Positions 1 through 8,013 of a DNA stretch of 64,000 nt are shown in pieces. Where the stretch lies: assembly GCF_022835695.1 (NCBI RefSeq), contig NZ_BQUV01000001.1, positions 802,641 through 866,640 on the forward strand, read 5' to 3'. The position numbers and the translations under genes were made by a program. The stretch comes from Bradyrhizobium sp. Ce-3. Its GTDB lineage: Bacteria > Pseudomonadota > Alphaproteobacteria > Rhizobiales > Xanthobacteraceae. The number at the start of each line of letters is the position of its first letter. Within the stretch, counting starts at the first letter, position 1. The notes under the pieces were generated by a model. The model saw only the letters and a list, made by a program, of their open reading frames with translations. It did no database searches and was not told the origin of the DNA.

Positions 1-425
1 TGATCAAGGACCTGCACGCCGATCCCTATTTCACGACATTTCCGACCGCGCGCGAGGAAGAGGCCGTCGGCATCATCTCCGGCGCCTGGATGGCGGGCAC
101 GCGCGGCGCCGTGCTGATGCAGACCTCTGGCTTCGCCACGCTCGCCAACGTGCTGGCCTCGCTCGCGGTGCCCTACCAGATCCCGCTGATCATGTTCGTC
201 TCCGAGCGCGGCACGCTCGGCGAGTTCAATTACGGCCAGGCGCTGGTCTGCCGAACCATGCGCCCGGTGCTGGATTCGCTTGCCGTGGAACATCACACCA
301 TCACGAGACTCGACGAGCTCGAATTCATCGCCGACCGCTCGATCAAGCAGGCCGTCACCACCCAGGCGCCGGTGGCGCTGATCCTGTCGCCGCTGTTGAC
401 CGGCGGCAAGACCTTCGACAAGTGA
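1..425 (+). CDS. Thiamine-diphosphate decarboxylase, N-terminal (PYR) subunit, 5' partial
   Basis: The reading frame is open from base 3 and the true start lies before the window. The visible 140 residues look like the small PYR-domain subunit of a split ThDP enzyme of the sulfopyruvate / phosphonopyruvate decarboxylase type (ComD-like). The REEEAVG segment near the left edge holds the glutamate expected to activate the ThDP aminopyrimidine ring. The gene runs directly into the partner subunit, with the stop nine bases before the partner's ATG, so the two probably form one heteromeric enzyme. The substrate, a 2-oxo acid with a charged tail, cannot be fixed from sequence. Family call is good; substrate is inference. 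Confidence 0.75.
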   Translation, partial: IKDLHADPYFTTFPTAREEEAVGIISGAWMAGTRGAVLMQTSGFATLANVLASLAVPYQIPLIMFVSERGTLGEFNYGQALVCRTMRPVLDSLAVEHHTITRLDELEFIADRSIKQAVTTQAPVALILSPLLTGGKTFDK

Positions 426-433
426 GATCAGCC

Positions 434-1036
434 ATGACCAGCACCCACGCGCGCAACACCAAGGTGATGAACCGCTTCGAGCTCACCCAGCGCCTCGTCG
501 CCGGGCTGAAGGACGAGGCCGTGATCGGCGGCATCGGCAATACCAATTTCGATCTCTGGGCCGCCGGCCATCGTCCGCAGAATTTCTACATGCTGGGCAG
601 CATGGGACTGGCGTTTCCGATCGCACTCGGCGTCGCACTGGCGCAGCCGCAACGCCGCGTGTTCGCGCTCGAAGGTGACGGCTCGCTGCTGATGCAGCTC
701 GGTTGCCTCTCGACCATCGCGACGCTGGCGCCCAAGAACCTCACCATGGTGGTGATGGACAACGGCATCTACCAGATCACCGGCGCGCAGCCGACCCCGG
801 CGGCCGGCCATACCGACCTCGTCGCGATCGCGCTCGCCAGCGGCATCGTCAACAGCTCCTGGGCCGCCGACGAGGACGATTTCGAGCGGCTGATCGAACA
901 GTCGAAACAGACCGCAGGCCCGACCCTGATCGGCGTCCGCATCGACGACAAGCCCGGCACCGGCACGACAAGGCGCGATCCCGTGCAGATCCGCGAGCGG
1001 TTTATGCATGGGATGGGGGTCAGGCAGTTGCTGTAG
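434..1036 (+). CDS. Thiamine-diphosphate decarboxylase, C-terminal (PP) subunit
   Basis: A 200-residue protein carrying the ThDP/Mg-binding signature: GDGS, about 25 residues, then the DNG asparagine (VVMDNGIYQITG). It matches the PP-domain (beta) subunit of split ThDP decarboxylases such as ComE and would complete the active site of the preceding gene product. An in-frame GTG at 422 overlaps the upstream stop in a GTGA and would add four residues. I prefer ATG 434, but neither has a convincing ribosome binding site. No neighbouring sulfonate or phosphonate genes are visible, so the reaction stays general: decarboxylation of a 2-oxo acid to an aldehyde or acyl product. Confidence 0.75.
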   Translation: MTSTHARNTKVMNRFELTQRLVAGLKDEAVIGGIGNTNFDLWAAGHRPQNFYMLGSMGLAFPIALGVALAQPQRRVFALEGDGSLLMQLGCLSTIATLAPKNLTMVVMDNGIYQITGAQPTPAAGHTDLVAIALASGIVNSSWAADEDDFERLIEQSKQTAGPTLIGVRIDDKPGTGTTRRDPVQIRERFMHGMGVRQLL

Positions 1037-1148
1037 GGTCGATGCAGCGATCAGAGCCAACGCAATCGCCTTACTGTTGAACTCGCTAAAGTATACTTGC
1101 ACTCGCGCTCTAGTTGCGATTATCTGATTGCATTGCTGGGAGCTTTCA

Positions 1149-1262
1149 ATGATCAAATTGTTCAACGCGGCATTCGCTGCGACCATTTTGTGCGGCATCA
1201 CCGAGGCGGCTTTGATTAAAGTCCGAACGCAAGGCGCAGCGTCGGATACCGATCTTCGCTGA
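1149..1262 (+). CDS. Possible 37-residue secreted peptide
   Basis: A short reading frame begins MIKLFNAAFAATILCG and ends in a polar tail. The N-terminus looks like a signal peptide (Lys, hydrophobic stretch, small residues). It stops just before the TcmP gene. There is no clear ribosome binding site and I do not recognise the sequence. It may be chance or a remnant of a gene interrupted when the neighbouring island arrived. Confidence 0.2.
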   Translation: MIKLFNAAFAATILCGITEAALIKVRTQGAASDTDLR

Positions 1263-1285
1263 CGGCGGTCACGGCGGCTGGCACC

Positions 1286-2110
1286 ATGGGTGAACTCGTC
1301 GAAGGAGACGACGGCTTCCAAGTAGAGGAAGTCGGGCGATGGGCGAAAGACAAAATTGCTTCCCTTTGTCGCTACATCGAGATTTCGCGCGCAGTCCGTA
1401 AGAAATGGTTAGGCCCAGGAAAAGGTGGCGCGGCCTACGTCGAGCTTTTCTGTGGCCCCGGTCGGTCCAAGGTAAGGCGAACGAACGAATACATTGATGG
1501 TAGTTGCGTAGCCGCGTGGAAGGCGAGCCTGGCATCCAGAGCACCATTCAGCACTATTTACGTTGGCGACGCGGATGAGCACCGAAGATCACTCGCCGTC
1601 GAACGCTTGAAAAGAGCTGGGGCACCCGTCGTTGAATTAGGCGGGACTGCTGTCCAAGCAGCTCGCGAAGCTCGCTCTTTGCTTAGCGTGAGTGGACTCA
1701 ACTTCGTGTTCGTTGATCCCTACAATCTGGGCGCCTTCGAGTTCGAAGTGATGGCTGCGTTCGCCGGCCTTCGATACATTGATATGCTTGTCCACATCAG
1801 CAAGATGGATCTGCAGCGTAACACTGGAATGAACATCAAGGCTCAACAGTCAGCCTTTGACAGTTTCGCTCCGGGCTGGAGGTCCGCTGTCAACCTAAAT
1901 CAACGCCACCCCGCGATCCGTCGCGAGGTGTTCGAATATTGGCGCCGAAAAGTCGCCGAACTCGGGATTTCTACTTCGGCAGATATGCAACTAATAACGG
2001 GAGAAGGTGGTCAGCATCTATACTGGTTAACTCTCGTCGCCAAGCACGATCTGGCGCACAAATTCTGGAAGACCGCCTCTAACAGTTCAGGACAGCGTAG
2101 CTTCCTCTAG
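1286..2110 (+). CDS. tcmP: Three-Cys-motif partner protein TcmP
   Basis: A 274-residue protein of the TcmP family, which is defined by being encoded beside three-Cys-motif (DUF5131, phage Gp37/Gp68-type) proteins, as here. Visible landmarks are YVELFCGPG near residue 53, resembling the glycine-rich SAM loop of Rossmann methyltransferases, and FVFVDPYNLG near 140, resembling a catalytic DPPY-type motif. This suggests a nucleic-acid methyltransferase-like fold, but the activity of the family is not established. The 3' end overlaps the convergent DUF5131 gene by 24 bases. Base composition and codon use (GAA, AAT, TCT, GTT) differ from the flanking genes, which points to horizontal acquisition. 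The ATG is preceded by no strong ribosome binding site. Confidence 0.8.
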   Translation: MGELVEGDDGFQVEEVGRWAKDKIASLCRYIEISRAVRKKWLGPGKGGAAYVELFCGPGRSKVRRTNEYIDGSCVAAWKASLASRAPFSTIYVGDADEHRRSLAVERLKRAGAPVVELGGTAVQAAREARSLLSVSGLNFVFVDPYNLGAFEFEVMAAFAGLRYIDMLVHISKMDLQRNTGMNIKAQQSAFDSFAPGWRSAVNLNQRHPAIRREVFEYWRRKVAELGISTSADMQLITGEGGQHLYWLTLVAKHDLAHKFWKTASNSSGQRSFL

Positions 2111-2845
2111 GACGGGCATTTCATCGTAAGTTGTGCCATTCAACTCGCGCCCTGCTGCCTTCTTATTTCTCCCTCCCCATTGCTTGAAGAAGAAGGCGGT
2201 GCCGTACTTACGACAGGCGGCCTCGATCTCGTCGACCCATGCAGGTTTCATTGGACGTGCACCCGGCCCACTCTCGCCGCCGACGATTGCCCAGTGAATG
2301 CCACTAAGATCGGCACCCGCAACCGAGCCTATCAACGGTTCAAACGAGATGAACCTCACTGCTGCACGCACGCGGCGCAGATCAACAATGCGATCGAGAT
2401 AGTCGACGCTTTCAACACTGGTACCGAGCCAAACATTGCGCAGCACCGGCAGCGCTTTAGTCAATTCCGCCATCCGGTCTGGCCGTTTGGTCAAGATTTG
2501 GTAGGTGTGATGCGGCGTCTCCTGCATTGTCGACCAAACGTCAGCTATGAAGGCTGCGGGGACATCCGCGTGGAACAGGTCCGACATAGAGTTGACGAAG
2601 ATTTGGCGCGGCTTTCGCCAAGCCCTCGGCACTTCGAGAGACTTCCGGTCCAAGTACAGCTTACCGGTCCACTTAGCCCGGCCGCCGGTCTTTCGAGTGA
2701 GACCACGGTACTTTTGGACACCCATAGCCTCGAGGCGAGCGGCCATTCGCATCGCGTAGCAGTTAGTACATCCCGGTGAAAGGATCGTGCATCCGGCGAC
2801 CGGATTCCAAGTCGCATCAGTCCACTCGATTGTGGTCTCGGCCAT
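2087..2845 (-). CDS. Three-Cys-motif protein, DUF5131 (phage Gp37/Gp68 family)
   Basis: A 252-residue protein opening with the family hallmark IEWTDATWNPVAGC. Cysteines at 19, 26 and 29 form C-x6-C-x2-C, a possible site for an iron-sulfur cluster in the manner of radical-SAM-like enzymes. The later segments NSMSDLFH, QILTKRPDR, WLGTSVE and GGESGPGARP are typical of the family. The start is well supported: AGGAGAGG lies five to eight bases before ATG. A GAAC-N7-GAAC LexA box sits 56 bases upstream, so DNA-damage induction is predicted. The gene converges on tcmP with a 24-base overlap, so the pair is not a co-directional operon. Biochemical function is unknown; a nucleotide-modification or DNA-repair role is inference from family and control site. 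Confidence 0.85.
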   Translation of the reverse strand: MAETTIEWTDATWNPVAGCTILSPGCTNCYAMRMAARLEAMGVQKYRGLTRKTGGRAKWTGKLYLDRKSLEVPRAWRKPRQIFVNSMSDLFHADVPAAFIADVWSTMQETPHHTYQILTKRPDRMAELTKALPVLRNVWLGTSVESVDYLDRIVDLRRVRAAVRFISFEPLIGSVAGADLSGIHWAIVGGESGPGARPMKPAWVDEIEAACRKYGTAFFFKQWGGRNKKAAGRELNGTTYDEMPVLEEATLS

Positions 2846-2900
2846 GCGCCTCTCCTATGTGAAAAATATCCTGACATCGGATGGTGAATCAATCCTAAAT

Positions 2901-2915
2901 GTTCACTATATGTTC
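2901..2915 (-). promoter_or_regulatory. LexA (SOS) box, GAAC-N7-GAAC
   Basis: On the minus strand the sequence is GAACATATAGTGAAC, an exact match to the direct-repeat SOS box of alphaproteobacteria (GAAC/GTTC repeated after seven AT-rich bases). It lies 56 bp before the start of the DUF5131 gene, a usual distance for a LexA operator overlapping a promoter. No second box is seen before tcmP. The match is seen directly; repression by LexA is inferred. Confidence 0.75.
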
Positions 2916-2976
2916 TAAACTAGCACTACTATCTATCTGATTTTACTAATTCCAAGCAATGGGAGAAACTGCCCGC

Positions 2977-4038
2977 TCAATTCAACCGCAGCTCGGTGAT
3001 GTGCTGCGGATCCGGCTTGAGCTCACCGCGTTCGACGCGCTTGACGATGTCGGTCAGCGCGGCGTTGGCGTTGCAGGCGATGCCGAGCTTCTCGCCCTCG
3101 CGCACCACGAGACCGTTGAGGAATTCGATCTCGGTCCGCCTGCCCTTCTGCATGTCCTGACCCATCGAGGGGCGCTGCGCCGATGAGGTGCGCTTGGCGT
3201 CCTTGAAGCGCTGCTCGTCGCAGGCGCGCGTCGCGGCCTCGTCGCCTTCGCCAGCGCGCGCGATCGTCTCGGGCGGCAGATGCAGGATCTCTTCCAGCTG
3301 ATAGCCCTGCGCCTGGCCAACGCGGATCGCCTCACTGCCGAGCCGGGTCGAGAAGCGGCGCAGCGGCTCGCTTTGCAGCACCTCGCCGCCCGGCAGACCG
3401 GTGCAGGCCGATAGCCCGTTGCCCATCACGTTGGCGACGAGCTTGGACCAGCGCTCGCCCCAGAGATTGGCCGTCACCTTGGCGCTGTCGGAGAAGCCGA
3501 CCAGCCGGCACACCTCCTCCGCCCGCGCGGTGATGCGGCCGTGCACCTCGCCGGCACGAAACACGGTGTGATTGGCTCCGCCCTTGCCGGCGCCGCGGTG
3601 GATGTGGCCGGGCTCCGGCAGGTTGACGGTGATGCTGCTGGCGATGCAGCCGAGCGTCTTGCCCCAGCCGACGATGCCGGCGATGGTCTCCTCGTTCATG
3701 CAGTTCTGCAGCGACACGACATAACCGTCCGCCGCGAGATATTGCCGGATCAGCATCGTGGCCCAGGCGGTGTCGTAGGACTTCATGCAGACGAAGGCGA
3801 TGTCGACCGGCTTCTCCTTGGCCAGCCGCTGCGCGTCGGTGATATCAAGCGCACGCACCGGCACCGAGAATTCCGCAACGTCCATCGCATGGGTGACGCG
3901 CAGGCCGTGCTCGCGCATGTGCGCGACATGCGCGGGCCAGGGATCGATGAAGGTGACGTCCTCACCCGCCTGCACCATATGCGCACCGGCATAGCCGCCG
4001 ACCGCACCCGCGCCGACGATCGCGATCTTCCGACCCAT
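2977..4038 (-). CDS. 2-dehydropantoate 2-reductase family (PanE/ApbA) oxidoreductase
   Basis: A 353-residue NADPH-dependent reductase of the ketopantoate reductase family. The N-terminal Rossmann loop is GAGAVGGYAG, followed by the FVCMKSYDT and LQNCMNEE segments typical of the family. The C-terminal half has the all-helical KPR_C fold, with GERWSKLVANV carrying the conserved lysine and asparagine. The start is supported by AGGGTGG six bases upstream. At 353 residues it is longer than typical PanE (about 300). There are no other pantothenate genes nearby, so it may reduce a different 2-oxo acid. Family call is firm; substrate is open. Confidence 0.8.
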   Translation of the reverse strand: MGRKIAIVGAGAVGGYAGAHMVQAGEDVTFIDPWPAHVAHMREHGLRVTHAMDVAEFSVPVRALDITDAQRLAKEKPVDIAFVCMKSYDTAWATMLIRQYLAADGYVVSLQNCMNEETIAGIVGWGKTLGCIASSITVNLPEPGHIHRGAGKGGANHTVFRAGEVHGRITARAEEVCRLVGFSDSAKVTANLWGERWSKLVANVMGNGLSACTGLPGGEVLQSEPLRRFSTRLGSEAIRVGQAQGYQLEEILHLPPETIARAGEGDEAATRACDEQRFKDAKRTSSAQRPSMGQDMQKGRRTEIEFLNGLVVREGEKLGIACNANAALTDIVKRVERGELKPDPQHITELRLN

Positions 4039-4163
4039 GTTTCCACCCTGCTCTTGACTGAGGCGGACGCCGGCTGCATCCGCCGATTGCCGCCAGTCTA
4101 GGGGATCGGGCCGTCAGGCCAACCGGCCGCCTCATGAAAAAAGCGGGCCTGTGCCATGCGAAA

Positions 4164-4192
4164 ATCCTCGCGGGCGACCAGCCCGCGAGGAT
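4164..4192 (-). terminator. Intrinsic terminator after the DUF1236 gene
   Basis: A perfect 12-bp inverted repeat (ATCCTCGCGGGC and its complement) with a five-base loop. Read on the minus strand it is followed by ATTTTC and lies 26 bp beyond the stop of the minus-strand DUF1236 gene. Confidence 0.75.
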
Positions 4193-4217
4193 GCTCACAG
4201 TGAGAATATCGGCGCGA

Positions 4218-4607
4218 TCAATCGATGATCCTGACGATCCGGTGCGAGCGCGCGTCCACGATCACGCGGCGATCGTTGACGACCGCATAGCGATATTCAG
4301 TGTAGCGCGGCACCGGACGCAGCACGACGGTGTCGGGCAGCGGCTCGCCGACCACGACGCGCTCGCGCACCACGACCGACGGCTCGTCGCGCGGGATCGC
4401 CGTGATCACCGCATTCGGAATTTCGAGGCCGGCGCCGACCGCGGCACCCACCGTGCCGCCGACGATCTCGCCGACCGGGCCTGCGATCTCGCCGCCGGTC
4501 CGCGCACCGTTCGCAGCGCCCGCTGCAGTCGTCGACTGCGCGAAGGCCGAACCGGACGCGAGCAGCGACGCAGCGGCGACAAGGGAAACAGCAAAACGCC
4601 TATTCAT
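4218..4607 (-). CDS. DUF1236 secreted protein
   Basis: A 129-residue exported protein. The start at 4607 is fixed by GGAGGAGG placed just upstream and by the signal peptide MNRRFAVSLVAAASLLASGSAFA with an AFA/Q cleavage site. After a Gly/Ala-rich segment of about 45 residues comes a single DUF1236 module: VVGEPLPDTVVLRPVP, then YRYAVVNDRRVIVD and VRIID at the end. DUF1236 proteins are abundant in Bradyrhizobium and are thought to be periplasmic; no activity is established. Monocistronic, with its own terminator. Confidence 0.8.
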   Translation of the reverse strand: MNRRFAVSLVAAASLLASGSAFAQSTTAAGAANGARTGGEIAGPVGEIVGGTVGAAVGAGLEIPNAVITAIPRDEPSVVVRERVVVGEPLPDTVVLRPVPRYTEYRYAVVNDRRVIVDARSHRIVRIID

Positions 4608-4825
4608 GGTTGTCCTCCTCCGAGTTGTCAGACGCCCCGTCAACATCGCAGTGAATGAGACGTTCCAGTTCCGCCGCGGCAACTTGCGCGCAAATCCAAG
4701 TTCCGCCGCAACTCGCTTCAGTTCCCATGCAAATGAAAACGCCGCTCCGGACGGGATTCGAAGCGGCATTCATTCCGGGTTCAGGCTTCAGGGACAGTTC
4801 GGAGCAGGCCTGCGCCGCGCGCCGC

Positions 4826-5608
4826 TCATTGCGGCGGCGGCTTGCGCGCGGCTCGCCGTCTTGGGGCTCGCGGCCCCGGCGGTGGTGCAGCCGCCTGCTT
4901 GATGCGGATTCGCATCGTCCCGCCCTTGGACTCGATCTCGAACGCGTTGGTCCTGCGCACCAGCTCGCCCAGGGTGCGGAAGCCGTAAGTTCTCTGATCG
5001 AAATCCGACGCGAGATTGGCGAGCTGCCGTCCGACCTCGCCAAGCGTCACCCAGCCGTCCTCGCTGGCCATCTGGCTGATCACCTTCTTGATGATGGGCG
5101 TGGCGGCCTCCGGCGGCTGCAACGGCTGGGGACGCACGGCCGCATCCTGACTGCTCGGCACGCCGCCGCGCAAATTCTCGGTATAGACGAACCTGCGGCA
5201 GGCCTGCCGAAAGCTCTCCGGCGTCTTCTGCTCACCGAACCCGAACACGTCGATGCCGTGCTCGCGGATGCGGGCGGCAAGCCGGGTGAAATCGCTGTCC
5301 GACGACACCAGGCAGAAGCCATCGAACCGGCCGCTGTGCAGCAGGTCCATCGCGTCGATCACCAGGGTGATGTCGGATGCATTCTTCCCGGTCGTGTAGG
5401 CAAATTGCTGCTGCGGGATGATGGCGTGCTTCGACAGGATGTCGGCCCAGCCCTTGGACCTCGGAGTGGAGAAGTCGCCGTAGATCCGGCGCACGCTGGC
5501 CTCGCCGATCTTGGCGATCTCCTCGAACAGCCCATCGGCGATCTTTGCGGATGCATTGTCGGCGTCGATCAGGACGGCGAGACGCGGCGAACGGAGTTCG
5601 GAAGGCAT
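4826..5608 (-). CDS. NYN-domain nuclease with C-terminal OST-HTH/LOTUS domain
   Basis: About 260 residues. Residues 10-150 form an NYN (PIN-like) domain with acidic metal-binding positions in LIDADN and VSSDSDF, typical of predicted RNases. After a proline-rich linker, residues about 165-240 form an OST-HTH/LOTUS domain (VISQMASEDGWVTLGEVG, FDQRTYGFRTLGELV), an RNA-binding winged helix. The tail is Arg/Pro-rich and basic. The ATG at 5608 is preferred; a GTG at 5629 would add seven residues. The architecture suggests an RNA-targeting nuclease. Bacterial members are largely uncharacterised. Confidence 0.8.
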   Translation of the reverse strand: MPSELRSPRLAVLIDADNASAKIADGLFEEIAKIGEASVRRIYGDFSTPRSKGWADILSKHAIIPQQQFAYTTGKNASDITLVIDAMDLLHSGRFDGFCLVSSDSDFTRLAARIREHGIDVFGFGEQKTPESFRQACRRFVYTENLRGGVPSSQDAAVRPQPLQPPEAATPIIKKVISQMASEDGWVTLGEVGRQLANLASDFDQRTYGFRTLGELVRRTNAFEIESKGGTMRIRIKQAAAPPPGPRAPRRRAARKPPPQ

Positions 5609-5759
5609 GGCATTTCTCGGCTGGGACACGATGGATCAGGATTCCGCTGGGCACCGGAACCGGCGCAGCCGGCGTATCGGAGCACATCGCGCGTCCCAAG
5701 CATAGGCTCTGCGGCATCGCCCGCACTTTCGCGGCGATGGCAGGCCTGCGCCAGTGTGG

Positions 5760-6167
5760 TCAGAGCACCTCGCCCATATCGATCGCCCGCCTGGCGAATT
5801 CGATGGCCTTCTCGGCGGTGATCGCATCCGCCGTCGTGGTCGCCTCGTCGCGCACCGACGGCGGCGACGCGATCCGGATCTTCTTGCCGTTGGACCGGCG
5901 GATGGTCGCACGCCAGCGATCGACATCGCGCCGGTAGGCATCGATCACGAAATCCCGATAGGTGACGCCGCTCATCAGCGGCTGGATCGATGCCGTTTCG
6001 ATCGTCGGCACCCGGCTTGCGATATTGCGCACCATCTCGATGATGGCTTCGGCAGCGTGCTCGCGCGCGACGCCGCTCACGTCCCGGAGCAAAAAGCTCA
6101 CCGCCGCGCCGATCTGCGCCCTCGCACGATCGTCGCTCGCAAAATCCAAATCGGCCTGAACTGACAT
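5760..6167 (-). CDS. Hypothetical protein
   Basis: About 135 residues starting MSVQADLDF, rich in charged residues and helix-forming. It contains IIEMVRNIASRVPTIETASIQP and a basic middle (RWRATIRRSNGKKIRI). No signal peptide, membrane segment or recognised domain. An upstream in-frame start at 6233 would add 22 residues of unusual composition, so 6167 is preferred although its ribosome binding site is weak. Lies 151 bp upstream of the NYN gene on the same strand and could be co-transcribed with it. Confidence 0.55.
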   Translation of the reverse strand: MSVQADLDFASDDRARAQIGAAVSFLLRDVSGVAREHAAEAIIEMVRNIASRVPTIETASIQPLMSGVTYRDFVIDAYRRDVDRWRATIRRSNGKKIRIASPPSVRDEATTTADAITAEKAIEFARRAIDMGEVL

Positions 6168-6440
6168 ATGGGGAAAACGCCTCCGCCCGACGCAATATCG
6201 GATACCATCGGGCATCCGGCACGTTGCAACCACGAGACGTTTAGTCGGCTCCCCATTAAAGCCGGATTATCCGTTAGCCCCCGATTTCTCCGATGCCGTT
6301 AACCGGCTCTTGATGCCGCTTCGCGGGATGCCTGGAGCGGCAAGGTGCGTCGACCGGATCACGCCGGGACCGCCCCACGCGCCGCTTTGTCCGCGGCCTC
6401 ATCCGGCGCCGCAGCCAGGCTCACGCCACTGATCACCAAT
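6168..6440. other. Intergenic region without a visible gene
   Basis: Non-coding stretch between the minus-strand hypothetical gene and the plus-strand MFS gene. I see no convincing reading frame, terminator hairpin or RNA gene. The candidate regulatory motif of the MFS gene begins at its right edge. Confidence 0.5.
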
Positions 6441-6450
6441 TGACATATCA
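6441..6450 (+). promoter_or_regulatory. TGACATATCA element and putative promoter of the MFS gene
   Basis: TGACATATCA overlaps a TTGACA box (6440-6445) and is followed 17 bases later by TGACAT, which could serve as a weak -10. The same ten bases recur at 11697-11706 before the hydroxylase operon, and a near copy (TGAGATATCT) is at 8014 before the gntR gene. This suggests one regulator for the cluster. Confidence 0.4.
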
Positions 6451-6521
6451 CTGCTATCCGTGTGACATTTTATGGAACGGGCCGCCAAGAGCCCGGTAAC
6501 GTCCACCTGGGGAGGACAGCA

Positions 6522-7934
6522 ATGACCATTTCCGACGTCACCGCATCGGCCGCAAGCCGGGCGCCGGCCGCCGTCGCGCGGACCGCGCAAGCGCAGCAGG
6601 TCGCCGACATCGCGGCACGGCTCGAGCGCCTGCCGCTGACCTCCTATCAGCGCTGGATTTTCGGAATCATCGCAACTGCATGGTTCTTCGACAGCATGGA
6701 TCTCGCCGCGCTGACCTTCGTGCTCGGCTCGATCCGCCAGACCTTCGGCCTGTCGACGGCGGAAGCCGGGTTGCTGTCCAGCATGAGCTTCCTCGGCATG
6801 TTCGTGGGCGCTGCGTCGGCCGGCCTGCTGGCCGACCGTTTCGGCCGCGCCCGCGTCTTCCAGGTCAGCATGATCTTCTGGGGCTTGGGCAGCCTTTGCT
6901 GCGGCCTCTCGACGACGGCGACCGCGCTCGGCGCATCGCGCCTGCTGCTCGGCTTCGGCATGGGAATGGAGTTTCCGGTCGCGCAGTCGATGGTCTCGGA
7001 GATCATGCCGGCCAAGAATCGCGGCCGCTACATCGCGTTCCTCGAAGGGTTCTGGCCGCTCGGCTTCATCGCATCGGGCCTCTTGACCTACTTCGTGCTG
7101 CAGGTCGCCGACTGGCGCTGGGTCTTCATCCTGCAGGCGATCCCGGCCGTGTTCGTGCTTATCGTGCGGCGGTATGTGCCGGAATCGCCGCGCTGGCTTG
7201 CCTCCCACGGCTATTCCGCGCGGGCCGAAGCGACCGTGCGCGACATCGAGAGCAGGGTCCGCGATCGCATGGGCGGCAAGGAGCTGCCGCCGGTCGTGCG
7301 CCAGGCCGCCGCTCCCGCGTCGGAAGTGACCGGCCTGCGGACGCTGTTTTCGGGCATCTACGCCAAGCGGACCACGATGTTGTGGACCTTGTGGTTCTTC
7401 GCGCTGCTCGGCTTCTACGGCCTGACCACGTGGCTCGGCGCGCTGTTGCAGGCCAAGGGATTCCCGATCACCAAATCGGTGTTCTACACCATCCTGATCT
7501 CGCTCGCGGGCATCCCCGGCTTCCTGGTCTCGGCATGGCTCGTCGAATCCTGGGGCCGCAAGGCGACGCTGGTGATGAACCTGCTGTGCGGCGCGATCGC
7601 CTGCCACTTCTATGGCTCGGCGGCGGACCAGACCCAGCTCATCATCGCCGGCCTCTGCATGCAGTTCTTCCTGTTCGGCATGTGGTCGGCGCTCTATGCC
7701 TATACGCCTGAACTGTACCCGACCCATGTCCGCGCCACCGGAACCGGTTTTGCCTCCGCGGTCGGCCGAATCGGTTCACTGATCGGGCCCTATGTGATCG
7801 GCGTCATCCTGCCCGCGGCGGGACAGAGCGGCGTGTTCGCGCTGGGCGCCGGCGCGTTCGTGGTGGCGGCGCTGGCGGTGCTGTTGCTCGGCGAGGAAAC
7901 CCGCGGCCGGACGCTGGAGAGCATCTCGCACTGA
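6522..7934 (+). CDS. MFS metabolite:H+ symporter
   Basis: A 470-residue major facilitator with about 12 membrane segments. The start at 6522 is set by GGGGAGGA six bases upstream; an earlier in-frame start at 6462 lacks one. Signature motifs include LADRFGRARVF after TM2 (MFS motif A), PESPRWLASHG at the central loop, and ELYPTHVRATGTGFASAVGR in the second half, all typical of the sugar-porter / aromatic-acid:H+ symporter branch. The first helix carries DSMDLAALTF, like the D-x-x-D motif of aromatic acid carriers. Substrate unknown. Followed on the same strand by a GntR-type regulator that may control it. Confidence 0.8.
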   Translation: MTISDVTASAASRAPAAVARTAQAQQVADIAARLERLPLTSYQRWIFGIIATAWFFDSMDLAALTFVLGSIRQTFGLSTAEAGLLSSMSFLGMFVGAASAGLLADRFGRARVFQVSMIFWGLGSLCCGLSTTATALGASRLLLGFGMGMEFPVAQSMVSEIMPAKNRGRYIAFLEGFWPLGFIASGLLTYFVLQVADWRWVFILQAIPAVFVLIVRRYVPESPRWLASHGYSARAEATVRDIESRVRDRMGGKELPPVVRQAAAPASEVTGLRTLFSGIYAKRTTMLWTLWFFALLGFYGLTTWLGALLQAKGFPITKSVFYTILISLAGIPGFLVSAWLVESWGRKATLVMNLLCGAIACHFYGSAADQTQLIIAGLCMQFFLFGMWSALYAYTPELYPTHVRATGTGFASAVGRIGSLIGPYVIGVILPAAGQSGVFALGAGAFVVAALAVLLLGEETRGRTLESISH

Positions 7935-8013
7935 TGATGCGCGGTGTTCGCTGCATGCGACCGGATTCGGTGTAGCGCCGATCGAGCGGCCTTGTCAGTG
8001 CCATCGCGGCGTG

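Noticed and set aside
2180-2779. Plus-strand frame of 199 codons opposite the DUF5131 gene
   Set aside because: Antisense of a well-supported gene with a good ribosome binding site and family motifs; the plus frame has no recognisable features.
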